64,000 nucleotides of DNA from Secundilactobacillus mixtipabuli (GTDB lineage: Bacteria > Bacillota > Bacilli > Lactobacillales > Lactobacillaceae), in the NCBI RefSeq assembly GCF_002217925.1, contig NZ_BCMF01000004.1, positions 124,001 through 188,000 of the forward strand, written 5' to 3'. Below the pieces are notes generated by a model, which was not told where the DNA came from, searched no databases, and was given only the letters and a program-made list of their open reading frames with translations. Made by a program: the position numbers and the translations under genes. Positions 17,009 to 25,605 of the stretch are shown one piece after another (the first letter of the stretch is position 1; every line of letters starts with the position of its first letter).

Positions 17009-17344
17009 TCACAATATATTTAACATCACCGTACCAATAATAATACAGGCAACACCAACCAGTTTGGACCGGTTAACCTGTTCCTTGAAAAAGATGATCC
17101 CGATGATCGTCGTAAACAGCGTCCCAATCGCACCCCAAAGCGCATAAGCAATCCCAAGGTCCAGCCATCGAAGCGATTTAGAAAAAAGAAATAACGTAAT
17201 CGTATACCCAATGACCAAACAAATTGTTGGTATCAGTCGGTGAAAACCATCAGACTCCTTCAATAATGAACTGCTAATAATTTCGAAAACAATTGCTGCG
17301 CATAGAAAACCATATCCCAATAACAAACCATCATCCCATTTCAA
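17009..17344 (-). CDS. SMR family efflux subunit (partner)
   Basis: About 111 residues, four membrane helices, key glutamate in AAIVFEIISSSLLKES and helix-3/4 signature LDLGIAYALWGAIGTLFTT. It precedes the other SMR gene by about 11 bp, so they are co-transcribed and probably form a heterodimer. The TTG at 17344 has only a weak ribosome site; another TTG eight codons on would place the key glutamate at residue 14 as in EmrE. The exact start is uncertain. Confidence 0.85.
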   Translation of the reverse strand: MKWDDGLLLGYGFLCAAIVFEIISSSLLKESDGFHRLIPTICLVIGYTITLFLFSKSLRWLDLGIAYALWGAIGTLFTTIIGIIFFKEQVNRSKLVGVACIIIGTVMLNIL

Positions 17345-17400
17345 CGAACTTCAATATCTTTATTCTAACGCTAATTAAATTAACAAGATAATTGGGCTGA

Positions 17401-17577
17401 CTACCACCGTGATGGATTCCAAGTCCGACCATCGAGTTCGCCCTGTGCGAGATCGATACGCCGTTGCTGCTCTTCAGTCAGTTCTGCTAAAGCTAAATAC
17501 AGCGCTTTTTCTTTAAATTGCGGTGTTTGTGCAGCTAATGTCAACAGTTGTTGCGTGGCCCAAGTCTGTTCAGCCAT
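17401..17577 (-). CDS. Small conserved-looking protein, 58 residues
   Basis: A short gene that begins MAEQTWATQQLLTLAAQT and ends DLAQGELDGRTWNPSRW. The ribosome site GGAGG lies within the last codons of the upstream oxidoreductase gene (its stop is 4 bp ahead), so the two are translationally coupled. Sequence looks helical, acidic in the middle (ALAELTEEQQRRID) with tryptophans at both ends. I do not recognise the family; the clean start, coupling and low stop density support a real gene. Confidence 0.6.
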   Translation of the reverse strand: MAEQTWATQQLLTLAAQTPQFKEKALYLALAELTEEQQRRIDLAQGELDGRTWNPSRW

Positions 17578-17580
17578 CCA

Positions 17581-18285
17581 TCATTCCTCCATATCGTGAA
17601 TCAGTTTAAGATTCATCTGCAAGTCTTCTAATGTTGATTGATTACTCTTGATCTGTTCCAAAATCAACGCTAACTGCTCCCTGCGATCGTCAGAAACCGT
17701 GGCCATTAATTCAGTGAGTTTAGCTGTGAGCCAATTAGTCTGGTCGTCAAAATGGTCTAACCGCTTTTGCGTGAGATATTGCTGATAGCTAATGAGCAAC
17801 TTGGCCTTTTGCTCATCCGTCTGGTAGCCGAATTGATCAACGACAAACGTCGGCAAAAACGTCATTTGCAGCTTATGTGCCAGTGCCTGAAACGGCACCA
17901 TCAGCTGAGAAATACTGACATTTTCGCTGGCACCCGCTGTAAAATGACGTGCCGGTGACCCTAAACTAACCGCAATCCCCAGTTCTTTATCTACCAAACT
18001 GCCCATTGCCTCCGGATAAGCAAAGTGCCGAGTAAGAACCAGATCCAGCCAATTCTTTAAAATAGCGGGCGCGCTGTACCAGTACAATGGAAACTGCAGA
18101 ACGATTCGGTCTGCCTGACCAATCAATTTTTGTTCATTAGCCACTGACAAATCAAACGTGGTTAATGGATGCCAAGTTACCTGGGGTAAATCAGCTGCTA
18201 CTTTTAAAAATTGCTGGGTACTTGAATCCTCAATTTGTGGGTGTCCCACAACGACTAATGTTTTGATAAAAACGCCCCCATTCAC
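17581..18285 (-). CDS. Flavodoxin-fold NAD(P)H oxidoreductase (KefF/MdaB-like)
   Basis: 234-residue quinone-reductase-like flavoprotein: LVVVGHPQIEDSSTQQF is the phosphate-binding loop, QFPLYWYSAPAILKNWLDLV the flavin-binding block, and GIAVSLGSPARHFTAG the second one. It would reduce quinones or similar compounds in the cytoplasm. The C-terminal 60 residues are helical and longer than in many relatives. The ATG at 18285 has only GAAG-type complementarity ahead; the family usually starts at KTLVVVGHP, so the start is uncertain. It is followed by the 58-residue gene. Confidence 0.88.
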   Translation of the reverse strand: MNGGVFIKTLVVVGHPQIEDSSTQQFLKVAADLPQVTWHPLTTFDLSVANEQKLIGQADRIVLQFPLYWYSAPAILKNWLDLVLTRHFAYPEAMGSLVDKELGIAVSLGSPARHFTAGASENVSISQLMVPFQALAHKLQMTFLPTFVVDQFGYQTDEQKAKLLISYQQYLTQKRLDHFDDQTNWLTAKLTELMATVSDDRREQLALILEQIKSNQSTLEDLQMNLKLIHDMEE

Positions 18286-18679
18286 TTCTTCGTTTCGATT
18301 TTTCCAATTAAGCTCATCTTATCACACCGATTATTGACTGGTGACCCCATGGCTCAAAATAATGCCATTTTTTGATAATAAAACGGCTTTGAGAGTAGGC
18401 GTCTCAAAACCGTTTTATGCAACATTTTATAGGGAGAGCACAGTAGCGACCGTACTACTGGGAATAGTGCCGAGATTTATAAGCTAACCGATCAGCTAAA
18501 CTCTTACTATTCGAAACCAGTTTACCGTTTATTTGTAATGAATTGCTGTCAATTATGTATCAAGAACGTAAAATTTCATTTCAACCAAATCAGTGAATTT
18601 TCAGCATGGATAAACGCTGCTCAATAAGGTATTCTTAACTTGTAAAAGTCACTCAGTCAGCAAAGGGAGGGGTCACACT
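18286..18679. other. Divergent intergenic region, no gene seen
   Basis: Holds one hairpin (18379-18418, AAACGGCTTTGAGA against TCTCAAAACCGTTT with one mismatch) and AT-rich sequence likely to carry promoters for the flanking genes. No reading frame is supported. Confidence 0.5.
18379..18418. terminator. Hairpin in divergent intergenic region
   Basis: 17-bp stem with one mismatch around a GTAGGC-type loop. It lies between two divergent genes, where a terminator is not expected, so its role is open. Confidence 0.4.
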
Positions 18680-19153
18680 ATGGAAAAGGGCCAGGCTTTA
18701 CCAGCAAAAATTAAAACGGTTTGGCGGATGAGCGCAGGATGTTCATTTGTAGTTGGCGCGGTCATTACAGCTGGCCTTATGGCAACCACTAAATGGTGGC
18801 AGTGGTCTCCCAAATTCTGGCTGATCTTTGCGGTTCTGACGGTGTTAGACGTTGTCATAGAACTAGCATTGATCCCGTACCGCTATCGGTTTTGGCGCTA
18901 CCAGATCTCAGCCCAAGATGTTGAGATTGAATCGGGCTTTTTCTTTCATCAGCAAACTGCGATCCCCATCAACCGGATTCAAAACGTCACCTTAGAAGCA
19001 GGACCAATTCTTCAGTGGCAGCAGCTTCAGACAGTGAGCATTGAAACGGCAGCAACGACACACAAAATAAAATCAGTGTTACCCGAAACCGCCGCGCAGT
19101 TAAAGCAGCAGATCATGACCTTGGCATTGGAGGCGACACCTTATGACGGTTAA
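18680..19153 (+). CDS. YdbS-like membrane protein with bPH2 domain
   Basis: 157 residues: two membrane helices (about residues 18-75), then a bacterial PH domain of the bPH2/DUF304 type, seen in YRFWRYQISAQDVEIESGFF and IPINRIQNVTLEAGPILQ. It overlaps the ydbT-like gene by 11 bp. The pair is widespread in Firmicutes; in Bacillus subtilis YdbST has been linked to resistance to certain antimicrobial peptides. Function here is inferred from that pairing only. GGGAGGGG precedes the start. Confidence 0.85.
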   Translation: MEKGQALPAKIKTVWRMSAGCSFVVGAVITAGLMATTKWWQWSPKFWLIFAVLTVLDVVIELALIPYRYRFWRYQISAQDVEIESGFFFHQQTAIPINRIQNVTLEAGPILQWQQLQTVSIETAATTHKIKSVLPETAAQLKQQIMTLALEATPYDG

Positions 19154-20555
19154 ACATCTCCATCCATTAGCACTGATCCAGATGATCTGGCAGAACCTGA
19201 TTAACACTCTGATCTTAACCTTGATCATGATTGGACTGTTTAAAGAACTCGATCAGTGGCAGTATCAGGCGATTTTAGGAATCATCATCTTCTTAGCCAT
19301 TATCACAGCCGTCATTAAATACTGGTGGTTTACCTATGAGCTGGATGAACAAGCGATCACGATCCACTCTGGCATTATCTTTCGACAGCAAATTCATATT
19401 CCGTATAACCGCATTCAGACGTTGCAGTTAAAACAGTGGTTCTACATGAAGCCCTTTAACGTGCTCGCTGTCAGTATTGAAACAGCTGGTCAATCGGGCT
19501 CCGAAGCTGAGGGCCAATTACCTGTGATCGCTAAACGGATTGTTGAGCAGTTACAGCAACGTGTAACCAGCCATCGAAACGAGCAAGACACTTCAACCTC
19601 ATCGAACAAGCCCAACGCCATTTATCACATCGACTGGGCTGATCTGAACACCTATGCGCTCACTTCTCTAGGAATTATTCCGCTACTTGTCGGCTTAGGC
19701 TGGCTATACAATCAGTTAGACGATATGATTCCGCAGAAATGGCTGGACCAAGTATTTAGCCAGGCCTCCCGTTTGAATCTGATTTTCATCATCAGTGCCT
19801 CAATCGGGATCTTAATCTTTGGCATGCTGATTAGCTATCTGATTATCATTCAGCGCTATTTTCACTTTCAGTTGGAAAAACGCGATGACCAGTTAGTAAC
19901 GGAAAAGGGATTCTTCCAACATAATACAATTACCGCCTCACTGAACCGAATTCAAGCTATCGTCATTCAGCAAACCATCATCCGACAATGGTTAAAGTTA
20001 GCATCAGTGCAAGTTATTCTCGCTTCCTCGGCTGCTGATAAAGAAGACCAGAATAATTTGGTGATGATGCCAGTCATCAGCCAGCACCATTATGATCAGA
20101 TTCGTCCTTTTATCCCGTGGTTACCGCTGTCGGACCCAACGTATATCCGAATCAGCCAAAAGGCGAAATGGTTACTGATTCGAAATGCAGTGGCATTAGC
20201 CGCCATACCCGTCGTTGCTTTAGCCATTTTCTTTCGGCCTTGGGGCTGGCTTGGCCTGTTGTTACTACCAATTGCGGTTGGTTTAGGCCTCTATGCCGGC
20301 CATAATATGGGAGTCGCAGTCCTAAGCCCACAATTACTCACTGTTCAGGATGGTCACCTTTTTAAGCGCTCGACTTACTTGATTCCTAAGCGACGTGTTC
20401 AGGCCATGACCATTTCTCAGTCCGTTTGGATGAAACGCACTCATCTTGCGCACTTACGCCTGCAACTTCGTCATGGCGACTCCTCGCAGCAAATTGAGGT
20501 GCGTTACCTGCCCGTGCAAGTCGCCCAATCCCTTTATGAGTGGTATCAAAGTTAG
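19143..20555 (+). CDS. YdbT-like membrane protein with three bPH2 domains
   Basis: 470 residues with several membrane segments alternating with three bPH2 domains, each beginning with a conserved IPYNRIQTL-like block: HIPYNRIQTLQL, ASLNRIQAIVI and IPKRRVQAMTI. Overlap with the upstream gene suggests translational coupling and a joint complex in the membrane. It ends with a strong terminator. Confidence 0.87.
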   Translation: MTVKHLHPLALIQMIWQNLINTLILTLIMIGLFKELDQWQYQAILGIIIFLAIITAVIKYWWFTYELDEQAITIHSGIIFRQQIHIPYNRIQTLQLKQWFYMKPFNVLAVSIETAGQSGSEAEGQLPVIAKRIVEQLQQRVTSHRNEQDTSTSSNKPNAIYHIDWADLNTYALTSLGIIPLLVGLGWLYNQLDDMIPQKWLDQVFSQASRLNLIFIISASIGILIFGMLISYLIIIQRYFHFQLEKRDDQLVTEKGFFQHNTITASLNRIQAIVIQQTIIRQWLKLASVQVILASSAADKEDQNNLVMMPVISQHHYDQIRPFIPWLPLSDPTYIRISQKAKWLLIRNAVALAAIPVVALAIFFRPWGWLGLLLLPIAVGLGLYAGHNMGVAVLSPQLLTVQDGHLFKRSTYLIPKRRVQAMTISQSVWMKRTHLAHLRLQLRHGDSSQQIEVRYLPVQVAQSLYEWYQS

Positions 20556-20582
20556 TTGAAATACCATTTGTCTGCAGACACA

Positions 20583-20617
20583 AAAAAGCCACTGATCATA
20601 ATGATCAGTGGCTTTTT
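20583..20617. terminator. Bidirectional terminator between ydbT-like gene and csp
   Basis: AAAAAGCCACTGATCAT pairs perfectly with ATGATCAGTGGCTTTTT. Confidence 0.92.
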
Positions 20618-20633
20618 ATGGGCTTAATAAGAA

Positions 20634-20834
20634 TTAAGCAACAGTAACGTTAGCAGCTTGTGGGCCGCGGTCGCCGTCTTCAACGTCTAAAGTAACCTTT
20701 TGGCCTTCTTCAAGAGTCTTGAAGCCGTCAGCATTGATAGCTGAGAAATGTACGAATACATCTGAGCCGTTTTCAAGAGTGATAAAACCGTAACCTTTGT
20801 CAGCGTTGAACCATTTAACAGTACCTTGTTCCAT
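20634..20834 (-). CDS. csp: Cold-shock protein, CspA family
   Basis: 66-residue single-stranded nucleic-acid-binding protein. RNP1 is KGYGFITLE and RNP2 is [20 protein letters not shown] starts the OB-fold. It is an RNA chaperone in the cytoplasm. Start ATG at 20834 behind GGAGG; the longer frame to 20864 is leader. A leader of about 110-115 nt separates the promoter from the start, as in cold-regulated csp genes. Confidence 0.96.
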   Translation of the reverse strand: MEQGTVKWFNADKGYGFITLENGSDVFVHFSAINADGFKTLEEGQKVTLDVEDGDRGPQAANVTVA

Positions 20835-20952
20835 TAGAATGAAACCTCCATGCGCCATGCGCAAATAAATTTTGCATTTGAAACTTTTGAATAAGGAGCC
20901 ATTCTAAAGAGAACGTTGTACCTTAATTCCGAAGCATAAATACATTACCAAT

Positions 20953-20981
20953 ACAATAACAGGAAATTCGGAAAATTGCAA
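20953..20981 (-). promoter_or_regulatory. Promoter of csp
   Basis: On the minus strand TTGCAA (20976-20981), 17-bp spacer, TATTGT (20953-20958). It implies an untranslated leader of about 110 nt before the csp start. Confidence 0.55.
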
Positions 20982-21154
20982 CATCTAACTTCCTAAAAAT
21001 CAAACTTAATTTGATAATTCAAATTCAAGCCGGCTTTATCACATCGCCGGTATAAAAGGATTCCCATGACTTTTCAAGTTTTAAATCAACCACCAACTTA
21101 AATTATCAACTATATTTATTTGGTTATTTATCATTTAGCTATTGGTTATTATTT

Positions 21155-21472
21155 TTAACGAATCAGCAATTCAATCGTGTCTTTTTGAGGCGCAAAATTA
21201 AGCCCCGCAACGCGTTCTTTAAGGATCTTGCCGTACTCATCCAAGACGTCATCTGGAAGTGGCGTGGTATTGCTTAATTCAGCTAACACGTCATCGGGAG
21301 AATCCACTTTTTCCATATCAATGAATAACCGCATATTACCAACTGTATCCCGTAGCAAATCGGTCAGCAGACTGTTAGGTTTGCCTTCCAAGTCGGTGAC
21401 TACAATTTGTGCGCCGTCAACTCCTTGATGATTGATCGTAATCATTTTTAAAACATCAAAAACGTTATTCAT
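21155..21472 (-). CDS. Hypothetical protein, 105 residues
   Basis: Start ATG at 21472 with GGGGGAG upstream. The protein begins MNNVFDVLKMITINHQGVDG and is acidic in the middle (EKVDSPDDVLAELSNTTPLP), with no signal peptide or membrane helix. I do not recognise it. It stands alone between csp and the DUF4811 gene; the 320 bp between it and csp hold the csp promoter and a weak CCGGC hairpin. Confidence 0.7.
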   Translation of the reverse strand: MNNVFDVLKMITINHQGVDGAQIVVTDLEGKPNSLLTDLLRDTVGNMRLFIDMEKVDSPDDVLAELSNTTPLPDDVLDEYGKILKERVAGLNFAPQKDTIELLIR

Positions 21473-21558
21473 ACTTGGCTCCCCCAAATCTATTAATGGC
21501 ATTGTGCTCATTATACACGTTGTTTGGATACTGTGAAAGCGATTCAGTTTTACCCAAT

Positions 21559-22062
21559 TTACTTAGCTCGGACAACCTGCCATCCAGGTTTCAGGTTAAA
21601 CTGCCATTGTGTCATGACATAGTCGTGATTTTTAACACCCACACTGAATAGTAATCGCAATTCCTCATTTCGATAAACCCGGTAAGTTTTAGTCACTCTC
21701 ACCCGATTAGACTGGGCATTTTGAGTCACCTTCACTGGTCCTTGCATCGGATTAGTGTGCTGCAAACGGTGGTCTAGTGGGTTACTTCTAAATAAATAGA
21801 CCCGTTCGTTTTTGGTCCCAACCTGGCGATAAAGCAGGACTTGTCTTTTTGAAACCACACTTGAGGTCAGTGGGTAGCTGTGCGTGATCGTTACTTTTTT
21901 CATTCCCAGATACTGATTATAATTCAGGATCATCAAAAGAATACTGCCTAAAGTTAAGATCAGCCCTAAGCTTACCCAAACCATTTTTCGTGGCCCTTTA
22001 GCTGCAAAAATCATACTTCCGGCGAACAATAACGCACCGCCAAATAAAGTAAACGCCAACAT
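21559..22062 (-). CDS. DUF4811 membrane protein
   Basis: 167 residues: two N-terminal membrane helices (residues 2-22 and 27-47), then a soluble beta-rich domain (VTITHSYPLTSSVVSKRQVL onward). It starts immediately after the stop of the DHA2 transporter gene with no gap. The DUF4811-plus-DHA2 pair is typical of Lactobacillales, so it probably assists or is inherited with the efflux pump; its role is unknown. Confidence 0.85.
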   Translation of the reverse strand: MLAFTLFGGALLFAGSMIFAAKGPRKMVWVSLGLILTLGSILLMILNYNQYLGMKKVTITHSYPLTSSVVSKRQVLLYRQVGTKNERVYLFRSNPLDHRLQHTNPMQGPVKVTQNAQSNRVRVTKTYRVYRNEELRLLFSVGVKNHDYVMTQWQFNLKPGWQVVRAK

Positions 22063-23538
22063 TTAGGCCGCCCCCTTATGAGGCTTCAAGAAGAAGGCCA
22101 TGACTAACCCAATAAAGGCGAACAAGGTGGCAATCCCAAATGCATAGCGGAAGCCCACCACATTCGCATGTAACGCTAATTTTTTAAATAAGATCGGTGT
22201 TGCTTTTGCGACCGCCTGATTCGGCACATTGTTCATCGTGACGTTAGACATGACTGAAACCAATACCGCTGTTCCCATTGAGGCAAAAACTTGTCGAGCA
22301 GTATTGTTTACAACGGTGCCATCACTAATCAAATTCAGCGGTAAAGCATTCATCCCAGTCGTTGTGACCGGCATCATCACCATTGAAATTCCTAGCATCC
22401 GAACAGTGTACAGGCAAACAATATCGATGACTGGCGTCGTTGCCGTAATTGGAATGAATGACCCTGTGATGACTGTCAGTAAAAACATCCCAGCAATTGA
22501 CATGTTTCGAGCACCCAACCGATCAAATATCCGACCGGTAATCGGGTTCATGAGGCCAATCACGATAGCTCCTGGCAAAAGTGTCAATCCTGAAGCCAAC
22601 GGCGTTTCCCCACGAATTGTTTGTAAATAAAGTGGCAAAATGAGGGTGAAACCGTTCATGGACATAAAGGAAACCGCAACGAGTGCTGCTGAAAGCGTAA
22701 ACTCGCGCTGTTTAAACACTTTAAGCTGCAGCAGCGGATTGTTAATTTTCAGTGACCGCCAGATAAACAAACCAACGACGATTACCCCCACCGTCAGCGT
22801 GACGTAGACAATGGGATCCGTCCACTGATAATCCCCAACGGACGAAAAAGCAAACAGCATCGAACCAAAGCCGAGAACTGATAGCAGTACCGACAACCAG
22901 TCAATGGGTGCTTTTTGAGTTGGCAATACCTTACGTAAGGTGAACCAGCCCATAATAAGCACCACCAATGAAATCGGTAAAATCGACAAAAACAGCATCC
23001 GCCAAGAATAATGCATTAAAATCCAGCCGGCAAGTGTCGGTCCAATGGCGGGTGCAAGGCCAATGACCATCCCAGCTGTTCCCATCGCCGCACCCCGTTT
23101 AGAGGGCGGAAAAATCGACGTCATGATTGTCTGATAAACGGGTGCCGTGATTCCCACACCAGCACCTTGAATCAGCCGGCCAGCGAGAATCATCCCAAAA
23201 TTAGTGGCAAAAAGACACATTACCGTTCCTGTACTAAAAATTAAAATAGCTGATAAATAAAGGTTTTTGGAATTGAATCGCTGGAGGAAAAAACCGGTAA
23301 TTGGGATAACGATACCCATCACCAGCATAAAACCGGTGGTAAGCCATTGGACGGTATTAGCCGAAATATTAAACGACGTCATTAAAGTTGGAAACGCAGT
23401 CGTCAGCATCGTTGACGTCAAAAACGTGCTAAACGTTCCCACAAGCATTGTAAAAACCAATAAAAGGCGATTATACGGCCGACCATTTTGATCAATCGGT
23501 TGATCCGTTCGCCGTTTTTTCTCTGACAAGGGTCTCAC
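22063..23538 (-). CDS. DHA2 family drug:H+ antiporter (14 TM, EmrB/LmrB-like)
   Basis: 491 residues, about 14 membrane helices. The first-helix region VFTMLVGTFSTFLTSTMLTT, motif A remnant QRFNSKNLYL, and motif C GMVIGLAPAIGPTLAGWIL identify a DHA2 multidrug exporter of the major facilitator superfamily. Substrate unknown. No TetR regulator is adjacent; the preceding gene upstream on this strand is mutY. GTG 23538 or TTG four codons on could be the start. Confidence 0.92.
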   Translation of the reverse strand: MRPLSEKKRRTDQPIDQNGRPYNRLLLVFTMLVGTFSTFLTSTMLTTAFPTLMTSFNISANTVQWLTTGFMLVMGIVIPITGFFLQRFNSKNLYLSAILIFSTGTVMCLFATNFGMILAGRLIQGAGVGITAPVYQTIMTSIFPPSKRGAAMGTAGMVIGLAPAIGPTLAGWILMHYSWRMLFLSILPISLVVLIMGWFTLRKVLPTQKAPIDWLSVLLSVLGFGSMLFAFSSVGDYQWTDPIVYVTLTVGVIVVGLFIWRSLKINNPLLQLKVFKQREFTLSAALVAVSFMSMNGFTLILPLYLQTIRGETPLASGLTLLPGAIVIGLMNPITGRIFDRLGARNMSIAGMFLLTVITGSFIPITATTPVIDIVCLYTVRMLGISMVMMPVTTTGMNALPLNLISDGTVVNNTARQVFASMGTAVLVSVMSNVTMNNVPNQAVAKATPILFKKLALHANVVGFRYAFGIATLFAFIGLVMAFFLKPHKGAA

Positions 23539-23584
23539 TTTCTTTCTGTTCTATCTCATTCATTTTGAGAAATGACGCTGTGTG

Positions 23585-24691
23585 TCAAATCCGCGCAAAT
23601 AACTTTTCCTGCACTTTTGGTAACGCAATTTTGTCGAGTGCTGCCGTTGACAGCCACTTACCAGGAAAATAACTGAGGTCCGTATCAGCCGTCACTTGAG
23701 CAGCCAACAGTGTAATGACCCACTGACGGTGTGTAAACGTATGTTTAACGGGCTTGCCACCCATCGGTACAACGTGAACCGTCAGCCCGAACTCCTGCCG
23801 AACATATTGTTCTAGTAACGTCAGGCGTTCTTCATCCGTCACCAGTTCCGGCGTCTCGCTTAAAGCTAAAACATCATCTTCAGCAACCAACGGAAACGTC
23901 CAGAAATTAGCTAGCAGCCCACCGCTTGGGCGTTGCTGCATTAAGAATTGATCACCATGGCGCATCACCAGCCCAAAGTAAGCCACTTTAACGGGCTTAG
24001 GCTTCTTCGATTTCACGGGGTACTGCAATTCAACCCCATCTAAATAAGCCTGATTAAAAGCCTTCACTGGTGAGTGCTTGGAATCAGGATTCTTTGCCGT
24101 CATGTAGCTGGAACCGAGATCCATGATGGCTTGGTTAAAGTCCCCTGGGCGGTCTTGCGGGATAATCCGGGCAATAATTTTTTCAAACGCTGACCGGGTT
24201 TGGGGTTTGGCAATATCCAAGTCAATTTCCAGCAAGCGGGCAAAAACCCGAAAAGCGTTGCCATCCACTGCTGGAACGGGCTGATTAAATGCAATGCTAG
24301 CTATGGCGCCAGCGGTATACGGCCCGACGCCCGCCAAATCTTTTAGGCCTTCAACCGTTTGAGGCCATTGACCGCTATTGTCATTGACGATTTGCCGAGC
24401 CGCTTTTTGTAAATTACGGGCTCTAGAGTAATAGCCTAAGCCTTCCCAGGCCTTCATGAGCTTAGCCTCAGGCGTTGCTGCCAGTGCCTCAACCGTTGGG
24501 AATAGGGCCATAAACCGCTCGTAATACGGAATGACCGTATTAACCTGCGTCTGCTGCAGCATAATCTCTGAAACCCAAACATGGTAAGGATCATGATCCC
24601 GACGCCACGGCAGGTCACGCCCGTTATTGTCATACCAAGTAAGTAATGTCTGTTGAAAGTCACGGATTTGACTTGCTGACCACTCAATCAT
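23585..24691 (-). CDS. mutY: A/G-specific adenine glycosylase without Fe-S cluster
   Basis: Removes adenine mispaired with 8-oxoguanine. 368 residues: HhH-GPD glycosylase domain (catalytic Glu in SEIMLQQTQVNTV, HhH LAGVGPYTAGAI, catalytic Asp in PAVDGNAFRV) and a C-terminal NUDIX-like 8-oxoG recognition domain (FGLVMRHGDQFLMQQRPSGG). The four cysteines that bind the 4Fe-4S cluster in E. coli MutY are all replaced: the segment reads MDLGSSYMTAKNPDSKHSPV. Cluster-free MutY is known in lactic acid bacteria, consistent with the assignment. It overlaps the upstream MerR gene by 4 bp. Confidence 0.95.
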   Translation of the reverse strand: MIEWSASQIRDFQQTLLTWYDNNGRDLPWRRDHDPYHVWVSEIMLQQTQVNTVIPYYERFMALFPTVEALAATPEAKLMKAWEGLGYYSRARNLQKAARQIVNDNSGQWPQTVEGLKDLAGVGPYTAGAIASIAFNQPVPAVDGNAFRVFARLLEIDLDIAKPQTRSAFEKIIARIIPQDRPGDFNQAIMDLGSSYMTAKNPDSKHSPVKAFNQAYLDGVELQYPVKSKKPKPVKVAYFGLVMRHGDQFLMQQRPSGGLLANFWTFPLVAEDDVLALSETPELVTDEERLTLLEQYVRQEFGLTVHVVPMGGKPVKHTFTHRQWVITLLAAQVTADTDLSYFPGKWLSTAALDKIALPKVQEKLFARI

Positions 24692-25509
24692 GCCATCACC
24701 CCCTTCACTTCAGCTGATAGCCGAACAACTTGCTGAGCTGGATCAGTCGTTTGCCAGCTGTCAATCATTGGTTCTTCGAAATAATTGGCCCCTAGCGTCA
24801 GGTGCTGTTTGGCTGCATATTCGCGTAAATGGTTAAAGCCCTCGATTAAGGGCTGATCTAAATGGTGATAAGTAATCACCACTCGGCCACCGGGCTGCGT
24901 CATATCAGCCTTCACTTTACTGTCGGGGATCAACGGTGTATAAAGTGCCGACACTTGGATAGCTGCTCCAGCTTCAATTGCATGACGCGGGTGCACCCGG
25001 CCAATCACCAGATTGACTGGTGGCGTTTTTAAAGTTGATAACACATGATTCACCTGCTGCTGCACCTGCTGGCCCGTTACTGGTACCTCCTCTGAAACTT
25101 CGGTGGTCAGTAAATTAACTGGGGCGCGATCGACCACCGTTACCACTTCAGGCATTGCCTGACGAGCAGTTTCCTGATTGGTGATTTCTTGTGCAATTTG
25201 TCGGTGCGCTGCACTCAGCTGGTTAAGCTGGCTTTCAATCAACTGCTGCTGATATTTCAGCATCGCCACGTGATCATTTTGACTTGACTGTAAGGTTGCT
25301 TTAGTCTGATTTAAATCATTTTCCAGTTTGACAGTCGTTCGTAGTGACAGCCACTGGTTAATTTGATCAATATCATACGAACGGCGGCCGTTTTTATCCC
25401 GACTTGCGGGTTTGAATAATCCTAGCTCATCGTATCGATTAAGCTCGTGCCGATCTATTCGCATCAACTGTGCAAACTGCCCAGCAGATAGTTGTTGCCC
25501 TTCTATCAA
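24688..25509 (-). CDS. MerR-type regulator with C-terminal effector-binding-like domain
   Basis: 273 residues. Residues 5-55 form a MerR winged helix (SAGQFAQLMRIDRHELNRYD, then FKPASRDKNGRRSYDIDQI); residues 60-115 are a helical coiled-coil stretch rich in Gln; the C-terminal half looks like a GyrI/effector domain (VHPRHAIEAGAAIQVSALY). TTG start with GAGGTG upstream. The 4-bp overlap with mutY makes an operon, an unusual pairing. It may control its own operon; ligand unknown. Confidence 0.8.
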   Translation of the reverse strand: MIEGQQLSAGQFAQLMRIDRHELNRYDELGLFKPASRDKNGRRSYDIDQINQWLSLRTTVKLENDLNQTKATLQSSQNDHVAMLKYQQQLIESQLNQLSAAHRQIAQEITNQETARQAMPEVVTVVDRAPVNLLTTEVSEEVPVTGQQVQQQVNHVLSTLKTPPVNLVIGRVHPRHAIEAGAAIQVSALYTPLIPDSKVKADMTQPGGRVVITYHHLDQPLIEGFNHLREYAAKQHLTLGANYFEEPMIDSWQTTDPAQQVVRLSAEVKGVMA

Positions 25510-25605
25510 TATTGTTCACCTCGTAAAGTATCTATCGTCACTTGACGTTAAGAAACTGCTTCATTATTATCAAACTAGAGTTAACGGGATTGAGAGGAAT
25601 CGATC

